Origin: Limnochorda pilosa
Lineage (GTDB): Bacteria; Bacillota; Limnochordia; Limnochordales; Limnochordaceae
Direction of reading: 5' to 3'
NCBI RefSeq assembly: GCF_001544015.1
Contig: NZ_AP014924.1
Span: 1,240,001 to 1,304,000, forward strand
DNA: 64,000 nucleotides
Below, one piece after another: positions 53,273 through 61,645 of the stretch. The position numbers and the translations under genes are program-made. Below the pieces are notes generated by a model. The model was not told the DNA's origin. It saw nothing but the letters and a program-made list of their open reading frames with translations, and ran no database searches. Each line of letters begins with the position of its first letter. The first letter of the stretch is position 1.

Positions 53273-54028
53273 ATGCGGCGACTTGAGGGCCAGGTGGCCC
53301 TGGTGACGGGTGCCAGCAGGGGTATCGGAGCGGCCATCGCCAGGGCGCTGGCGGCGGAAGGGGCTCGGGTTGGGGTGAACTACCGGGCCGGCCGCGATGG
53401 GGCCGAGGCGGTGGTGGAAGGGATCCGGGGCGAGGGCGGTGAGGCCACCGCCCTGGCGGCGGACGTGGCCAGCCCCGACGACGTTCACCGCATGGTGGCC
53501 GCGGTGGACGACCGCTGGGGACGCCTGGACGTGCTGGTGGCCAACGCCGGCGTGGCGCTGGATGTCCCGTTCCGTTCCATGAACCTTCAGGCTTGGACCG
53601 GGGTGCTCGAGGTCAACCTCACGGGCGTCTTCCTCTGTGCCCGGGAGGCGGTGCCCCTCATGGAGCGGGGCGGCGGCGGCCGGATCATCACCGTCTCGGC
53701 CGGAAGCGCCTTGCGGGGTCGGGTGGGCGGCGCCAACTACTGCGCCTCCAAGGCCGGGGTGATTGCTCTCACCCGGTGCCTGGCGCTGGAGCTGGCCCCG
53801 GCCATCCGGGTCAACTGCCTGGTGCCTGGCTTCACCGCCACCGACGAGGTGCTGGACCGCTTTGGCCTGCGCGATCCCGCCCGGAGGGAGGCGCTGGAGC
53901 GGGAGGTCCCCCTGGGGCGGCTGGCAGAGCCGGAGGACATCGCCAGGGCGGCCGTCTACCTCGCGGCCGAAGCGGGGTATGTGACGGGGCAGCTCCTCTT
54001 GGTGAACGGCGGCCACTTCATGTATTGA
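53273..54028 (+). CDS. Short-chain dehydrogenase/reductase (FabG-like)
   Basis: The 251-residue classical SDR has the NADP-binding TGASRGIGAAIARALA, the NAG motif LVANAGVAL, the catalytic Ser in VSAGSAL, and the YxxxK pair in NYCASKAGV. The end region (GRLAEPEDIARAAVYLA, YVTGQLLLVNGG) is FabG-like. Candidates are 3-oxoacyl-ACP reductase or the YmfI-type EF-P aminopentanone reductase, since ymfF and ymfH lie 4 kb upstream; the sequence alone does not decide. The ATG at 53273 is favoured over a GTG at 53258. Confidence 0.85.
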   Translation: MRRLEGQVALVTGASRGIGAAIARALAAEGARVGVNYRAGRDGAEAVVEGIRGEGGEATALAADVASPDDVHRMVAAVDDRWGRLDVLVANAGVALDVPFRSMNLQAWTGVLEVNLTGVFLCAREAVPLMERGGGGRIITVSAGSALRGRVGGANYCASKAGVIALTRCLALELAPAIRVNCLVPGFTATDEVLDRFGLRDPARREALEREVPLGRLAEPEDIARAAVYLAAEAGYVTGQLLLVNGGHFMY

Positions 54029-54129
54029 GGCACAGTCCTGGAGGGCAACCCAAAGGGTGCCCGCAGCGCGGGACGGCGGCGCGAGCCCCGCGGCGACCCG
54101 CGGCCGGCGGGCGAAGGCCGGGCGATGGC

Positions 54130-54747
54130 GTGGACGAGCACTACTACACCGAGGAGCCGCAGGCCCCCCACGACCGGCGGCTGATCGAGCTGAACCTGGG
54201 CGGTGAGCGCTACCGGTTTTGGACGGACCGGGGCGTCTTCTCGCGCGCCCGGGTGGACCGGGGCACCCGTCTGGTGCTGGAAGGCATCGAGCCGCCGGCC
54301 GCGGGGGCGTTCCTGGACGTGGGCGCCGGGTACGGGGTTCTGGGTATCGTGCTGGCGCGGCGCCGGCCCGAAGCCCGGGTGGACCTGGTGGAGCTGAACC
54401 GGAGAGCGGCCGCGCTCGCCCGGGAGAACCTGGCGCTGAACGGCGTCTCCAACGCCCGGGTGCTGGAAGGCAACGGGTTCGAGCCGGTCTCGGGGCGGGT
54501 CTACGACCTGGTGGTCTCCAACCCACCCCTGCGGGCCGGCCGCGACCTGGTCCGCCGCTGGATCGACCAGGCCTTCGACCACCTCTCCCCGGGGGGGCGG
54601 CTCTACCTGGTGGCCCGCACCCACCAGGGGGCCGCCAGCCTCGAGAAGCTGGTGGCCCGCCGCTTCGGATCAGTGGTCGAGGCCGCCAAGGGCGGCGGGT
54701 TCCGGCTCTTCTACGGGGAGCGGCCTGCATCCCGCGACGGGTCATGA
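54130..54747 (+). CDS. Class I SAM-dependent methyltransferase (RsmC/YbxB-like)
   Basis: The 205-residue protein begins VDEHYYTEEPQAPHDRRLI, the usual opening of the small MTS-domain methyltransferases. SAM-binding motif I is FLDVGAGYGVLGIVLA, the acidic motif is VDLVELNRRA, and the catalytic-type motif NPP is in YDLVVSNPPLRAG. The NPP motif points to base methylation of RNA. The GTG at 54130 has only a distant GAAGG, so the start is moderately sure. It lies between the SDR and cwlD on the same strand. Confidence 0.88.
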   Translation: MDEHYYTEEPQAPHDRRLIELNLGGERYRFWTDRGVFSRARVDRGTRLVLEGIEPPAAGAFLDVGAGYGVLGIVLARRRPEARVDLVELNRRAAALARENLALNGVSNARVLEGNGFEPVSGRVYDLVVSNPPLRAGRDLVRRWIDQAFDHLSPGGRLYLVARTHQGAASLEKLVARRFGSVVEAAKGGGFRLFYGERPASRDGS

Positions 54748-54803
54748 GCCCAGGGTCCGGCCCATAGGATTCCGGCGAGATCCGTTTGCCGGAGGTCGGG
54801 CCC

Positions 54804-55541
54804 GTGACCTTCTTCTCGGCCGTGCGGCTCCGCACCGTGGTGCTGGGGGCCGCCCTCGCGGTGGGAGTGCTGGCCGTCACGGGGTGGGGCGCAGGGCGGC
54901 TCCTGGGGCAGCGGGCCTTCCCGGCTGCCTCGCGCCCGCCCGGGGAGGCAGCGGGCCACACGGTGGTGGTGGACCCGGGGCACGGCGGGCCTGATCCGGG
55001 CGCGGTGGGCGGCGCGGGCACCCTGGAGAAGGACGTGGTGCTGGCGGTCGGCCTCGAGCTCGCCCGCTACCTGAGCCGGGCGGGGGTCCGGGTGGTGCTC
55101 ACCCGCAACGGCGACACGCGGCTGGTGGACGAGTCGGGCAGCCTCAAGCGCCGCCAGGTGGAGGACCTGAACCTCCGGGCTCGCCGGGCGCACGAGGTCT
55201 CTGCGTCGGTCCTGGTGAGCATCCACGCCAACTCCTTTCCCAGCCCGCGCTGGAGCGGCGCCCAGACCTTCTACCAGGTGGGGGAGGAGGAGAGCCGTCG
55301 CCTGGCTGAGGCCATCCAGGCCCAGCTCGTGCGCCGGCTCCCGCCCAACCGGCGGGTGGCTCGCCCCGCCGACTACCGCGTCCTGCGCGAGAGCCGCATG
55401 CCGGCCGTGGTGGTGGAGCTGGGCTTCCTTTCCAACCCCGACGAGGAGGTCCGCCTTCGGGACCCCGCCTACCAGGGCCGGCTGGCGGAAGCCATATTCC
55501 ACGGAATCATGGATTATCTTTCCGCCCTTCGTGGACGATAA
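54804..55541 (+). CDS. cwlD: N-acetylmuramoyl-L-alanine amidase, CwlD-like
   Basis: This 245-residue Amidase_3 enzyme has an N-terminal signal anchor (TVVLGAALAVGVLAVTGWGAG), zinc ligands in VVVDPGHGGPDPGAVG, LEKDVVLAVGLELARYL and SIHANSFPSPRWSGAQTFY, and the catalytic Glu in VVVELGFLSNPDEE. The SGAQTFY stretch and length match CwlD, which makes muramic lactam in the spore cortex; this hints at sporulation ability, though none is proved here. The GTG at 54804 lies 7 nt after GGAGGT. murA follows. Confidence 0.86.
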   Translation: MTFFSAVRLRTVVLGAALAVGVLAVTGWGAGRLLGQRAFPAASRPPGEAAGHTVVVDPGHGGPDPGAVGGAGTLEKDVVLAVGLELARYLSRAGVRVVLTRNGDTRLVDESGSLKRRQVEDLNLRARRAHEVSASVLVSIHANSFPSPRWSGAQTFYQVGEEESRRLAEAIQAQLVRRLPPNRRVARPADYRVLRESRMPAVVVELGFLSNPDEEVRLRDPAYQGRLAEAIFHGIMDYLSALRGR

Positions 55542-55639
55542 AGTATGATGGGCCCATGCAGGAGCCCGCCCGCCTGGGGCGGAAGTGTAGCTGTCGGGCT
55601 CTCGGGGAGCCGGGTAGACGCTCGAGGTGACGCGAACCG

Positions 55640-56914
55640 ATGCAGCTGGTCGTCGAAGGAGGCCATCCCCTGTCGGGCGAGGTCCTGATCTCGGGTGCGA
55701 AGAACGCCGCGCTCGCGATCCTGCCCGCCCTGGCCATGACCCAGGGGAATAGCCTGCTCACCAACATTCCCGACATTGCGGACGTACGGGTGATGCTCCG
55801 TATCCTGGAGGAGATCGGCTGCGCTGTCGAGCACGACGGCGAGCGCGTCCGCCTCGAGGTGCCCGCGCATCTGAATCCGGAGGTACCCTACAGCGAGGGG
55901 AAGCAGCTGAGGGCTTCCAGCCTGCTGCTGGGGCCGCTGGTGGCGCGCCTGGGCGAGGCCCGGGTGCCCCTGCCCGGGGGATGCAAGATCGGATCACGCC
56001 CCATCGACCTTCACCTTAAGGCGCTGGAGGCGCTGGGCGCTCAGTGCGTGGTGGAACACGGCTTCGTGGTGGCCCGGGCCCCCCTGGGGCTTCACGGGGG
56101 GCCGATCTACCTGGACTTCCCCAGCGTCGGTGCTACCGAGAACGCCATCATGGCCGCGGCGCTCGCCCAGGGCACCACCGTGATCCACAACGCCGCCCGG
56201 GAGCCGGAGATCGTCGATCTGGCCACCGCCCTCAACCGCTTCGGCGCCCGGGTGGTGGGAGCCGGCACCGACGTCATTCGCGTCAAGGGGGTGGACGGGC
56301 TCAGCGGGGGCGAGCACAGCATCATCCCCGACCGCATCGAGACGGGCACCTACCTCCTGGCGGGCCTTATGGGCGGCGGGCCCGTGGTGGTGAGCCATGT
56401 CATCCCCACCCACATCGAGCCGCTGCTGGCCAAGCTCGAGGAGGCCGGCGTGCGCCTCATGGTGGGGGGCGACCAGGTTCGGGCCTGGCTCGACGAGCGG
56501 CCGCGTGCCGTGCAGGTGAAGACGCTGCCTTACCCTGGTTTCCCCACCGACCTCCAGCCCCAGATCACCTCCTTCCTGCTGCAGGCCGAGGGGACGAGCA
56601 TCGTCACCGAGCGCATCTTCGAGGACCGGTTCGGCCACGTGGACGAGCTGAAGCGCCTGGGGGCACGGATCAAGACCGAGGGACGCACCGCGGTCATCGA
56701 AGGCGTCGAACGGCTCTCGGGCGCGCCGATCACCGCCACGGACCTGCGCCAGGGCGCGAGCCTGGTGCTGGCCGGCCTGGCCGCCGAGGGCGAGACGGTC
56801 ATCGACGGCCTGGAGCACCTGGACCGGGGCTATGAGCACCTGGAGGAGAAGCTGGCCGCGCTGGGGGCCCGCGTCCACCGGGTGGAAGGTATCCAGGAAC
56901 CCGTCTGGGTGTGA
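55640..56914 (+). CDS. murA: UDP-N-acetylglucosamine 1-carboxyvinyltransferase
   Basis: MurA starts peptidoglycan synthesis by adding enolpyruvate to UDP-GlcNAc. The 424-residue protein has LISGAKNAALAILPA at the start, the catalytic Cys in VPLPGGCKIGSRPIDLH, and DFPSVGATENAIMAAALA. The Cys, whose loss gives fosfomycin resistance, is present. A possible promoter lies in the 98-nt upstream gap (TATGAT at 55544-55549, 18 nt from TTCCGC, a weak -35). The gene converges with the CoA-binding-protein gene, whose stop lies 10 nt away. Confidence 0.95.
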   Translation: MQLVVEGGHPLSGEVLISGAKNAALAILPALAMTQGNSLLTNIPDIADVRVMLRILEEIGCAVEHDGERVRLEVPAHLNPEVPYSEGKQLRASSLLLGPLVARLGEARVPLPGGCKIGSRPIDLHLKALEALGAQCVVEHGFVVARAPLGLHGGPIYLDFPSVGATENAIMAAALAQGTTVIHNAAREPEIVDLATALNRFGARVVGAGTDVIRVKGVDGLSGGEHSIIPDRIETGTYLLAGLMGGGPVVVSHVIPTHIEPLLAKLEEAGVRLMVGGDQVRAWLDERPRAVQVKTLPYPGFPTDLQPQITSFLLQAEGTSIVTERIFEDRFGHVDELKRLGARIKTEGRTAVIEGVERLSGAPITATDLRQGASLVLAGLAAEGETVIDGLEHLDRGYEHLEEKLAALGARVHRVEGIQEPVWV

Positions 56915-56923
56915 GAGCCTTGC

Positions 56924-57397
56924 CTACGCCGTGCCTCCGCTGGGGGCGCGGCGTAGGAGCCGCCTGTGCTCGATCTTGGCGCACCGGTCCACGACCACGT
57001 CCAGCCCAGCCTCTAGGGCCCGACGGGCCGCGGCGTCATGGCGGATGCCGAGCTGCATCCAGACCGCCCGGGCGCCCGCCGCGATCGCGTCCTCCACGTG
57101 GGGCGGGATCGCTTCCGAAGGCCGGAAGAGGTCCACCAGGTCCACCCGCTCCGGGATGGCCTGGGCCGAAGGGAAGCACCGCCGGCCCTCCCAGACGTCC
57201 AGGGAAGGATTGACCGGGATCACGTCGTATCCTTCAGCGATCAGGTAGCGGGCCACCTGGTGGCTCGGCTTGGCCGGGTCGCGCGACACCCCCACCACCG
57301 CGATGTGGCGCACGGCCTGGAGGAGTCGGGCGATCTCCTCGTCCTGCTGCAGCAGCCGGCCCGCCGGCTCGGTCTCCGCAGGGTGCATGGGATCCAT
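56924..57397 (-). CDS. CoA-binding-domain protein (YccU-like)
   Basis: The 157-residue protein is a single Rossmann-type CoA-binding domain: IARLLQAVRHIAVVGVSRDPAKPSHQVARYLIAEGYDVIPVNP, then VDLVDLFRPSEAIPPHVEDAIAAGARAVWMQLGIRHDAAARRALEAGLDVVVDRCAKIEHRRL. Such proteins are common and of unknown role, probably binding CoA or a nucleotide. The ATG at 57397 lies 9 nt after GGAGG. It is transcribed divergently from argC, whose promoter lies in the gap. Confidence 0.87.
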   Translation of the reverse strand: MDPMHPAETEPAGRLLQQDEEIARLLQAVRHIAVVGVSRDPAKPSHQVARYLIAEGYDVIPVNPSLDVWEGRRCFPSAQAIPERVDLVDLFRPSEAIPPHVEDAIAAGARAVWMQLGIRHDAAARRALEAGLDVVVDRCAKIEHRRLLRRAPSGGTA

Positions 57398-57469
57398 CCG
57401 GATCGTCCTCCACTCGCGAACAGCTCGCCTTTCACGGGAGGTTTCCTTCCGGAGCCCCGCAGGACCTGC

Positions 57470-57499
57470 TTGCATCAATATTCGTCTCCGTAGTATAAT
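57470..57499 (+). promoter_or_regulatory. Sigma-A-type promoter of argC
   Basis: TTGCAT (57470-57475) and TATAAT (57494-57499) are separated by 18 nt. The transcript would carry a leader of about 115 nt before the argC GTG. No T-box or clear ARG box was recognised in it. Confidence 0.65.
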
Positions 57500-57619
57500 C
57501 ATGCCAACGCGTCTCCAGACGTGCTTGTCTGGGCAGCTGCGCTTGCACGGGCACCCGAAGGGCGGCGGCCCTCCGGGGCGGGGCAGGAATCCTGGAACGG
57601 TGTGGGGAGGTCCGATGCT

Positions 57620-58642
57620 GTGGAGGTCGGGGTACTGGGTGCCAGCGGGTATGCGGGGAGCGAGCTGGTCCGGTTGCTGCTGGACCACCCGGCGGTGACG
57701 GCGGTGCGCTGCTTCTCCAGCTCCCACGCAGGCGAGCCCGTGGGCCGGAGCCTGCCGGGGCTGGCCGGGTTCGACGGCCGCTTCGAGCCCTGGCAGGAGG
57801 CCGCTCTCGAGGGCCTGGACGTGGTCTTCACCTCGCTGCCCGCCGGCGAGGCGGTCCCGATCCTGTCCGCCGCCCGGGCCGCGGGCGTGGCGGCGGTCGA
57901 CGTGGGCTCCGACCTGCGCCTGGCCGCCGTCGACTACCCGACCTGGTACGGCTACGATCACCCCGAGCCGACGTTGCTCCAGGACGCGGTCTACGGCCTT
58001 CCGGAGCTCTGGGAGGAGGCGGTACGGCGGGCGCGTCTGGTGGCCAACCCGGGGTGCTACCCCACGGCGGTACTGCTGGCCCTGGCCCCCCTGGCCCGGG
58101 AGGGACTGCTTCCGGCCTCGGTTCAGGTGAGCGCCACCTCCGGGCACTCGGGAGCCGGCCGCACGCCGAGAGCGGCCAGCCACCTGCCGGCGGCGGTGGA
58201 GAACGTGCAGCCCTACGCCTTCCCGGGCCACCGGCACGTGCCCGAGATGGAGCGGTACCTGGCCCGGCTGGCGGGCCGGCCCGTCCAGGTCTCCTTCCTG
58301 CCCCAGCTCGTTCCGGCCAGCCGGGGGATCCTGGCCGCGGCCTTCATCCCCGCACCCCCCGGCTGGACCCAGGCCGGCGTGACCGACGCCTACCGCTCCT
58401 TCTACCAGGCGCGCCCCTTCGTTCGGGTGCTGGACGACGAGCTCCCCCAGACCGCGTGGGTGCGGGGGAGCAACCGCTGCGACGTGGCCGCCCGCCTCGA
58501 CCCCCGCACCGGGACCATCGCCTGCCTGGCCGCCCTCGACAACCTGGTGAAGGGCGCCGCCGGCCAGGCGATCCAGAACATGAACCTGATGGTGGGGCTC
58601 GAAGAGGCCGCCGGGCTGCCCCGGTTCGCGCCCGCGGCGTAG
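57620..58642 (+). CDS. argC: N-acetyl-gamma-glutamyl-phosphate reductase
   Basis: ArgC reduces N-acetylglutamyl phosphate to the semialdehyde in arginine synthesis. The 340-residue protein shows the NADP motif VGVLGASGYAGSELVRLL, the catalytic Cys near residue 146 in VANPGCYPTAVLLAL, SGHSGAGRTPRAASH, GHRHVPEME and the end region NLVKGAAGQAIQNMNLM. The GTG at 57620 lies 9 nt after GGGAGG and gives the family start; an earlier GTG would add 33 unrelated residues. No other arginine gene follows, because the accessory region begins here. Confidence 0.94.
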   Translation: MEVGVLGASGYAGSELVRLLLDHPAVTAVRCFSSSHAGEPVGRSLPGLAGFDGRFEPWQEAALEGLDVVFTSLPAGEAVPILSAARAAGVAAVDVGSDLRLAAVDYPTWYGYDHPEPTLLQDAVYGLPELWEEAVRRARLVANPGCYPTAVLLALAPLAREGLLPASVQVSATSGHSGAGRTPRAASHLPAAVENVQPYAFPGHRHVPEMERYLARLAGRPVQVSFLPQLVPASRGILAAAFIPAPPGWTQAGVTDAYRSFYQARPFVRVLDDELPQTAWVRGSNRCDVAARLDPRTGTIACLAALDNLVKGAAGQAIQNMNLMVGLEEAAGLPRFAPAA

Positions 58643-58973
58643 CGAGCGTCGAGCGCCGTCACAACCTGCATCTCTGAAGCCGCCGGGATGGCGCTGCACA
58701 CGTCGGAGCAGGAGCCTCGGGCGCAGCGCGTGCGATCATGGCTAGCCCCGCGAGACAAATGGCGGCCACGCCTATCGCGTTTTCTGAGGGCCTCTTCATT
58801 GTATCCAACGCTCCCCAGAGACAAGAGTTCCCAGGCTTCGGACAGGGGCTCCGCCGCTCCCACAACTCTACGAACACGACGACGAAAGAACACGAACGTT
58901 TGCGATACCATGCAAGCCCGCGATCATGAGAAACCTGGGTCGCCACCGACCTGGAGATGGGGAGGAACTCAAG
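58643..58973. other. Gene-poor stretch at the accessory junction
   Basis: No supported gene was found in these 331 nt. Base composition is visibly less GC-rich than the core genes (for example 58840-58900). A 7-bp inverted repeat, CTCAAGT (58968-58974) with ACTTGAG (58983-58989), overlaps the stop of the next minus-strand fragment and may be its terminator. Confidence 0.5.
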
Positions 58974-59327
58974 TCACGGACCACTTGAGATCTCGAATCC
59001 CCACAAGCCCCAGGCCACGCCGAAACGCTTGCCGGCACCGAGTCCGACGCTTCCACCTCCACACACCATGCAACCCATGAGCTTTGTACCACCCAAGCGT
59101 GCCTCAACCTTCATCACAGCCAAGTAGCCCCCTAACCCGGCACCGGCGAACCCGTCTGATGATGTAGTCCCGTCAGAGTGTACGGAGCCCGAAGCCGCAC
59201 TGAAGAACCCGCCGCCAGCCTCGAGAGGCAGGACGCTCAGTTCGGCTCCGAAGACGCGTGCGTGAATCACAGCCACACTGCCACTCACAGCAGTTGGTGA
59301 TGCATCAGCCTCAACGTTAGCAAGAGA
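58974..59327 (-). pseudogene. Gly/Ala/Ser-rich protein, C-terminal fragment cut by an IS
   Basis: This is a 118-residue open stretch (ANVEADASPTAVSGSVAV, GGGFFSAASGSVHSDGTTSS, GGGSVGLGAGKRFGVAWGLW) reading leftwards out of an IS end. It resembles the low-complexity Gly-rich C-terminal parts of polymorphic-toxin-like or surface proteins, but no family can be named. Its only ATG lies in the IS sequence, so the original N-terminal part was lost when the IS inserted. Codon use and lower GC content suggest foreign origin. Confidence 0.45.
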
Positions 59328-59808
59328 TGAGGTGGACCCCATTGTCTTGACAGATTGACGCTGGCAAAGCGTGTACAGAGTTCGTTATCCCGGAGGAGTA
59401 CACCTCTGCTAGTGTCCGGTAGCCCAACGCCTGGTGCAGCCGCCGGTGGTTGTAGAACTCCAGGTACTGGCCGATAGAACGGCGGGCTTCACGCGGTGAG
59501 CTGTACTCCTTCAGGTAGACCTCCTCGTACTTCAACGTGCGCCACAACCGCTCCGTGAACACGTTGTCGATAGCGCGGCCTCTGCCGTCCATGCTGATCT
59601 GCACGCCAGCGGCTTCGACGAGCTGGATGTAGGCCGGGCTGGTGAACTGGCTGCCCTGGTCGCTGTTGAGGATCTCAGGCCGAGCCTGTGCAAGGCCAGC
59701 CTCGACGGCCGCCGACACGAAGCCCACCTCCAGGGAACGTGCTACAGGCGAGGCTATCTGGCCAAGTGAAGCCCTCCACGTCGCGCGCTGAGTGACCACC
59801 CCCTTCAT
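59317..59808 (-). pseudogene. IS3-family transposase, C-terminal remnant
   Basis: The integrase core C-terminal half is clear: PEILNSDQGSQFTSPAYIQLVEAAGVQ, the DDE Glu region DNVFTERLWRTLKYEEVYL, then FYNHRRLHQALGYRTLAEVY. The match begins at SLEVGFVSAAVEAGL; upstream residues are unrelated, so the N-terminal half with the first Asp is missing. The matching outer IS end lies at 59328-59352. The remnant abuts the next mobile element on its right. Confidence 0.85.
59328..59352. repeat. IS3-family terminal end
   Basis: The sequence from TGAGGTGGACCCC (59328-59340) through TTGTCTTGACA is typical of IS3-family termini located just beyond the transposase C-terminus. The opposite end is not present in the window. 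Confidence 0.55.
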
Positions 59809-60152
59809 TGCTCTTTCGGTTTTGAAATGGATCGATGGATCGCTCGTAGGGGCTGTGGACTTGTGGTCAGCGCGTCACGGCAAGCAGCCCATCTCAGGTA
59901 ACACTCCCATAAGCGCTGTCCACAGGTCCACAGCCCAGGCGCGTTTCCTAGAACGAAGGGAACGCGCCGCTGCTGGAAGAAGACCCCAGATAGCTGAGAG
60001 CGGGACCGCCGGCGGGAAGGAAAGGGTGAGAAGAAGGAGGGGCACCCCCCAGTGCGGTCGCCACGCCAGGGTGCCCCACCCGCCGTTGCGAGTCCCCTCC
60101 CCGGAGGGGAGGGAGCCCAGAACTGATCGTCACTGTTTTCTCCGGCACCGAC
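59809..60152. repeat. Intergenic region with a 24-bp imperfect inverted repeat
   Basis: Arms 59850-59873 and 59913-59936 are complementary at 22 of 24 positions with a 39-nt spacer; both carry TGTGGAC/GTCCACA cores. A second perfect stem, CCCCTCC with GGAGGGG, lies near 60099-60114. No gene is supported. The region joins the IS3 remnant to the DUF6431 gene and probably contains an element end. Confidence 0.5.
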
Positions 60153-60723
60153 GTGGAATCCTACCTCCGCCTCTTCGAAGAGGGCAAAAACCCGATCGTG
60201 CGCACGTGTCCCGTCTGCCAGGGCGAGCTGCAGAAGCACGGGCACTACGATCGCCACGCCACCGAGGAAGCTGGGCCGTGGCAGGCTCTGCCCATCCAGC
60301 GGATGATCTGCCGGGTGTGCCGCGTCACCGTCTCGCTGCTGCCCAGCTTCCTCAGGCCGTACCAGAGCCTTGCCTCGGCCCTGAGGGAGTTCCTGTTGCA
60401 AGGGCGCCTCCGGGGAGAGCGTGCGGCGCCTGGCCGAGACGGCAGGCCGCTCCGTGAGGACGATCCGGCGGCTCTTCAGCCGCTGGAGCGGCCAGGCGCC
60501 GCAGGTGGTGGAGCGGCTGCAGGCGCTGATCCTCGAGATCCGGCGGGACTTCCCCTTCGGTTGGGGGAACGGGCCGCCGGGTGAGGCCGAGGAAGGCCCC
60601 TTGCAGTCGCTTTGGGAGCACGCCACGAGTTGGAGGGTGATCTGGGCGCAGCGAAACGAGAGGACGATCCCCGTCTTCGAGGCCGTCAACCTGAGCCTCC
60701 AGGGCGCTCCCGCCTGGCTTTGA
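60153..60723 (+). pseudogene. DUF6431 zinc-finger protein of a transposable element, frameshifted
   Basis: The first frame encodes a zinc-ribbon-like start (VRTCPVCQGELQKHGHYDRHA, RMICRVCRVTVSLLPSFLRPYQ) up to LREFLLQ near 60400. The family continuation, KGASGESVRRLAETAGRSVRTIRRLFSRW, is in the +1 frame from about 60400 to the stop at 60721. A single-base indel near TTGCAAGGG explains the split. The first in-frame GTG is at 60153, but family-like residues continue upstream to a CTG at 60123 preceded by GGGAGGGAG. It lies directly upstream of the transposase cassette. Confidence 0.65.
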
Positions 60724-60780
60724 AAGGTGCCTGAGAAGCACCGACACTCCCGACGTGCCCTCCTCCATCTCCCCTACACG

Positions 60781-60804
60781 CACCGTTCCAGAACCGAACC
60801 TGCG
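60781..60804 (+). repeat. Direct repeat, left copy, flanking the transposase cassette
   Basis: A 24-nt sequence beginning CACCGTTCCAG and ending CGAACCTGCG recurs in near-identical form at 63429-63453 in the same orientation. The two copies enclose the transposase, ATPase and small-protein genes. Confidence 0.6.
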
Positions 60805-61500
60805 TTGCCCACAGACTCTGTCCTCTCTCGGCCGTTCCGGTGCTTTCGAGAACGAGGATAGGAGGTGATGGGCATGAGCCATGCCCTCAAGGGAAGAGAG
60901 GTCCACAAGCCGCGCCCAGAGGCCACCCGGGACCGGAGCGAAGGGGAGGCCCTCTTCCGCTACCGGATGATCGCCCCGCTGATCGATCCGCTCGCCACCG
61001 AGCAGGAGAAGACCCGCTGGCGGCGAGAGGTGACCGGACGCGAGCACATGCTCCCCGACGGCTCCCGGAGGAAGGTGAGCGGGCGGAGCCTCCTGCGCTG
61101 GGTGCAGGCGTACCGGATCGGTGGCTTCGACGGACTCAAGCGGCTGCCCCGCCAGGACCAGGGGGTCTCCCGGGTCCTCTCGTCCGAGGTGAAGGAGTTC
61201 CTGCGCTCCCTGAAGGAGGAGGAGCCCCAACGGAGCATCCCCCAGATCATCCGGCTGCTCGAGACGGCGGGGAAGGTGGAGCCGGGAAGTCTCTCGCCGA
61301 AGACCGTCTGGCGCTACCTGGCCTCCCTGGGCTTGAGCCAGCAACACCGGCCCCCATCCCAGGAGCAGTACCGCCGCTTCGAGGCCGCCCGTTCCGGGGA
61401 CCTCTGGCAGGGCGACGCCTCCCACGGGCTGCTCCTGCCGGACCCGGAGGATCCCCAGCGCGTCCGACGCACCTACCTCCTCGCCTTCCTCGACGACCGC

Positions 61501-61516
61501 GCCCAGAGGGCACCCG
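61501..61516 (+). repeat. 16-bp repeat GCCCAGAGGGCACCCG, copy 1
   Basis: It follows GACCGC and adds A-Q-R-A-P within the strand FLDDR…FIPHAEFFW, where the family usually has only one or two residues. The reading frame is kept. Confidence 0.8.
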
Positions 61517-61629
61517 GCTTTATCCCCCACGCCGAGTTCTTCTGGGCCGAAGATCTCTATGCCCTGGAGCTCTGCTTCCAGCGGGCGATCCTGCGAGGCG
61601 GGCTCCCCCACAGGGTCTACGTCGATCGC

Positions 61630-61645
61630 GCCCAGAGGGCACCCG
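61630..61645 (+). repeat. 16-bp repeat GCCCAGAGGGCACCCG, copy 2 at the frameshift
   Basis: It follows GATCGC and separates YVDR from MIYQAEVF. Because 16 is not a multiple of three, the downstream coding sequence moves to the +1 frame exactly here. Confidence 0.85.

Noticed and set aside
57500-57619. T-box riboswitch before argC
   Set aside because: The leader is too short, with no T-box sequence and no terminator/antiterminator pair.
57398-58699. Minus-strand upstream extension of the CoA-binding-protein frame through argC
   Set aside because: It is antisense to well-conserved argC; the ATG at 57397 has its own ribosome binding site and matches the family start.
59850-59936. DnaA-box cluster or replication origin, from the TGTCCACA-like motifs
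   Set aside because: No motif matches TTATNCACA fully, no AT-rich unwinding region is present, and no dnaA or dnaN lies nearby.
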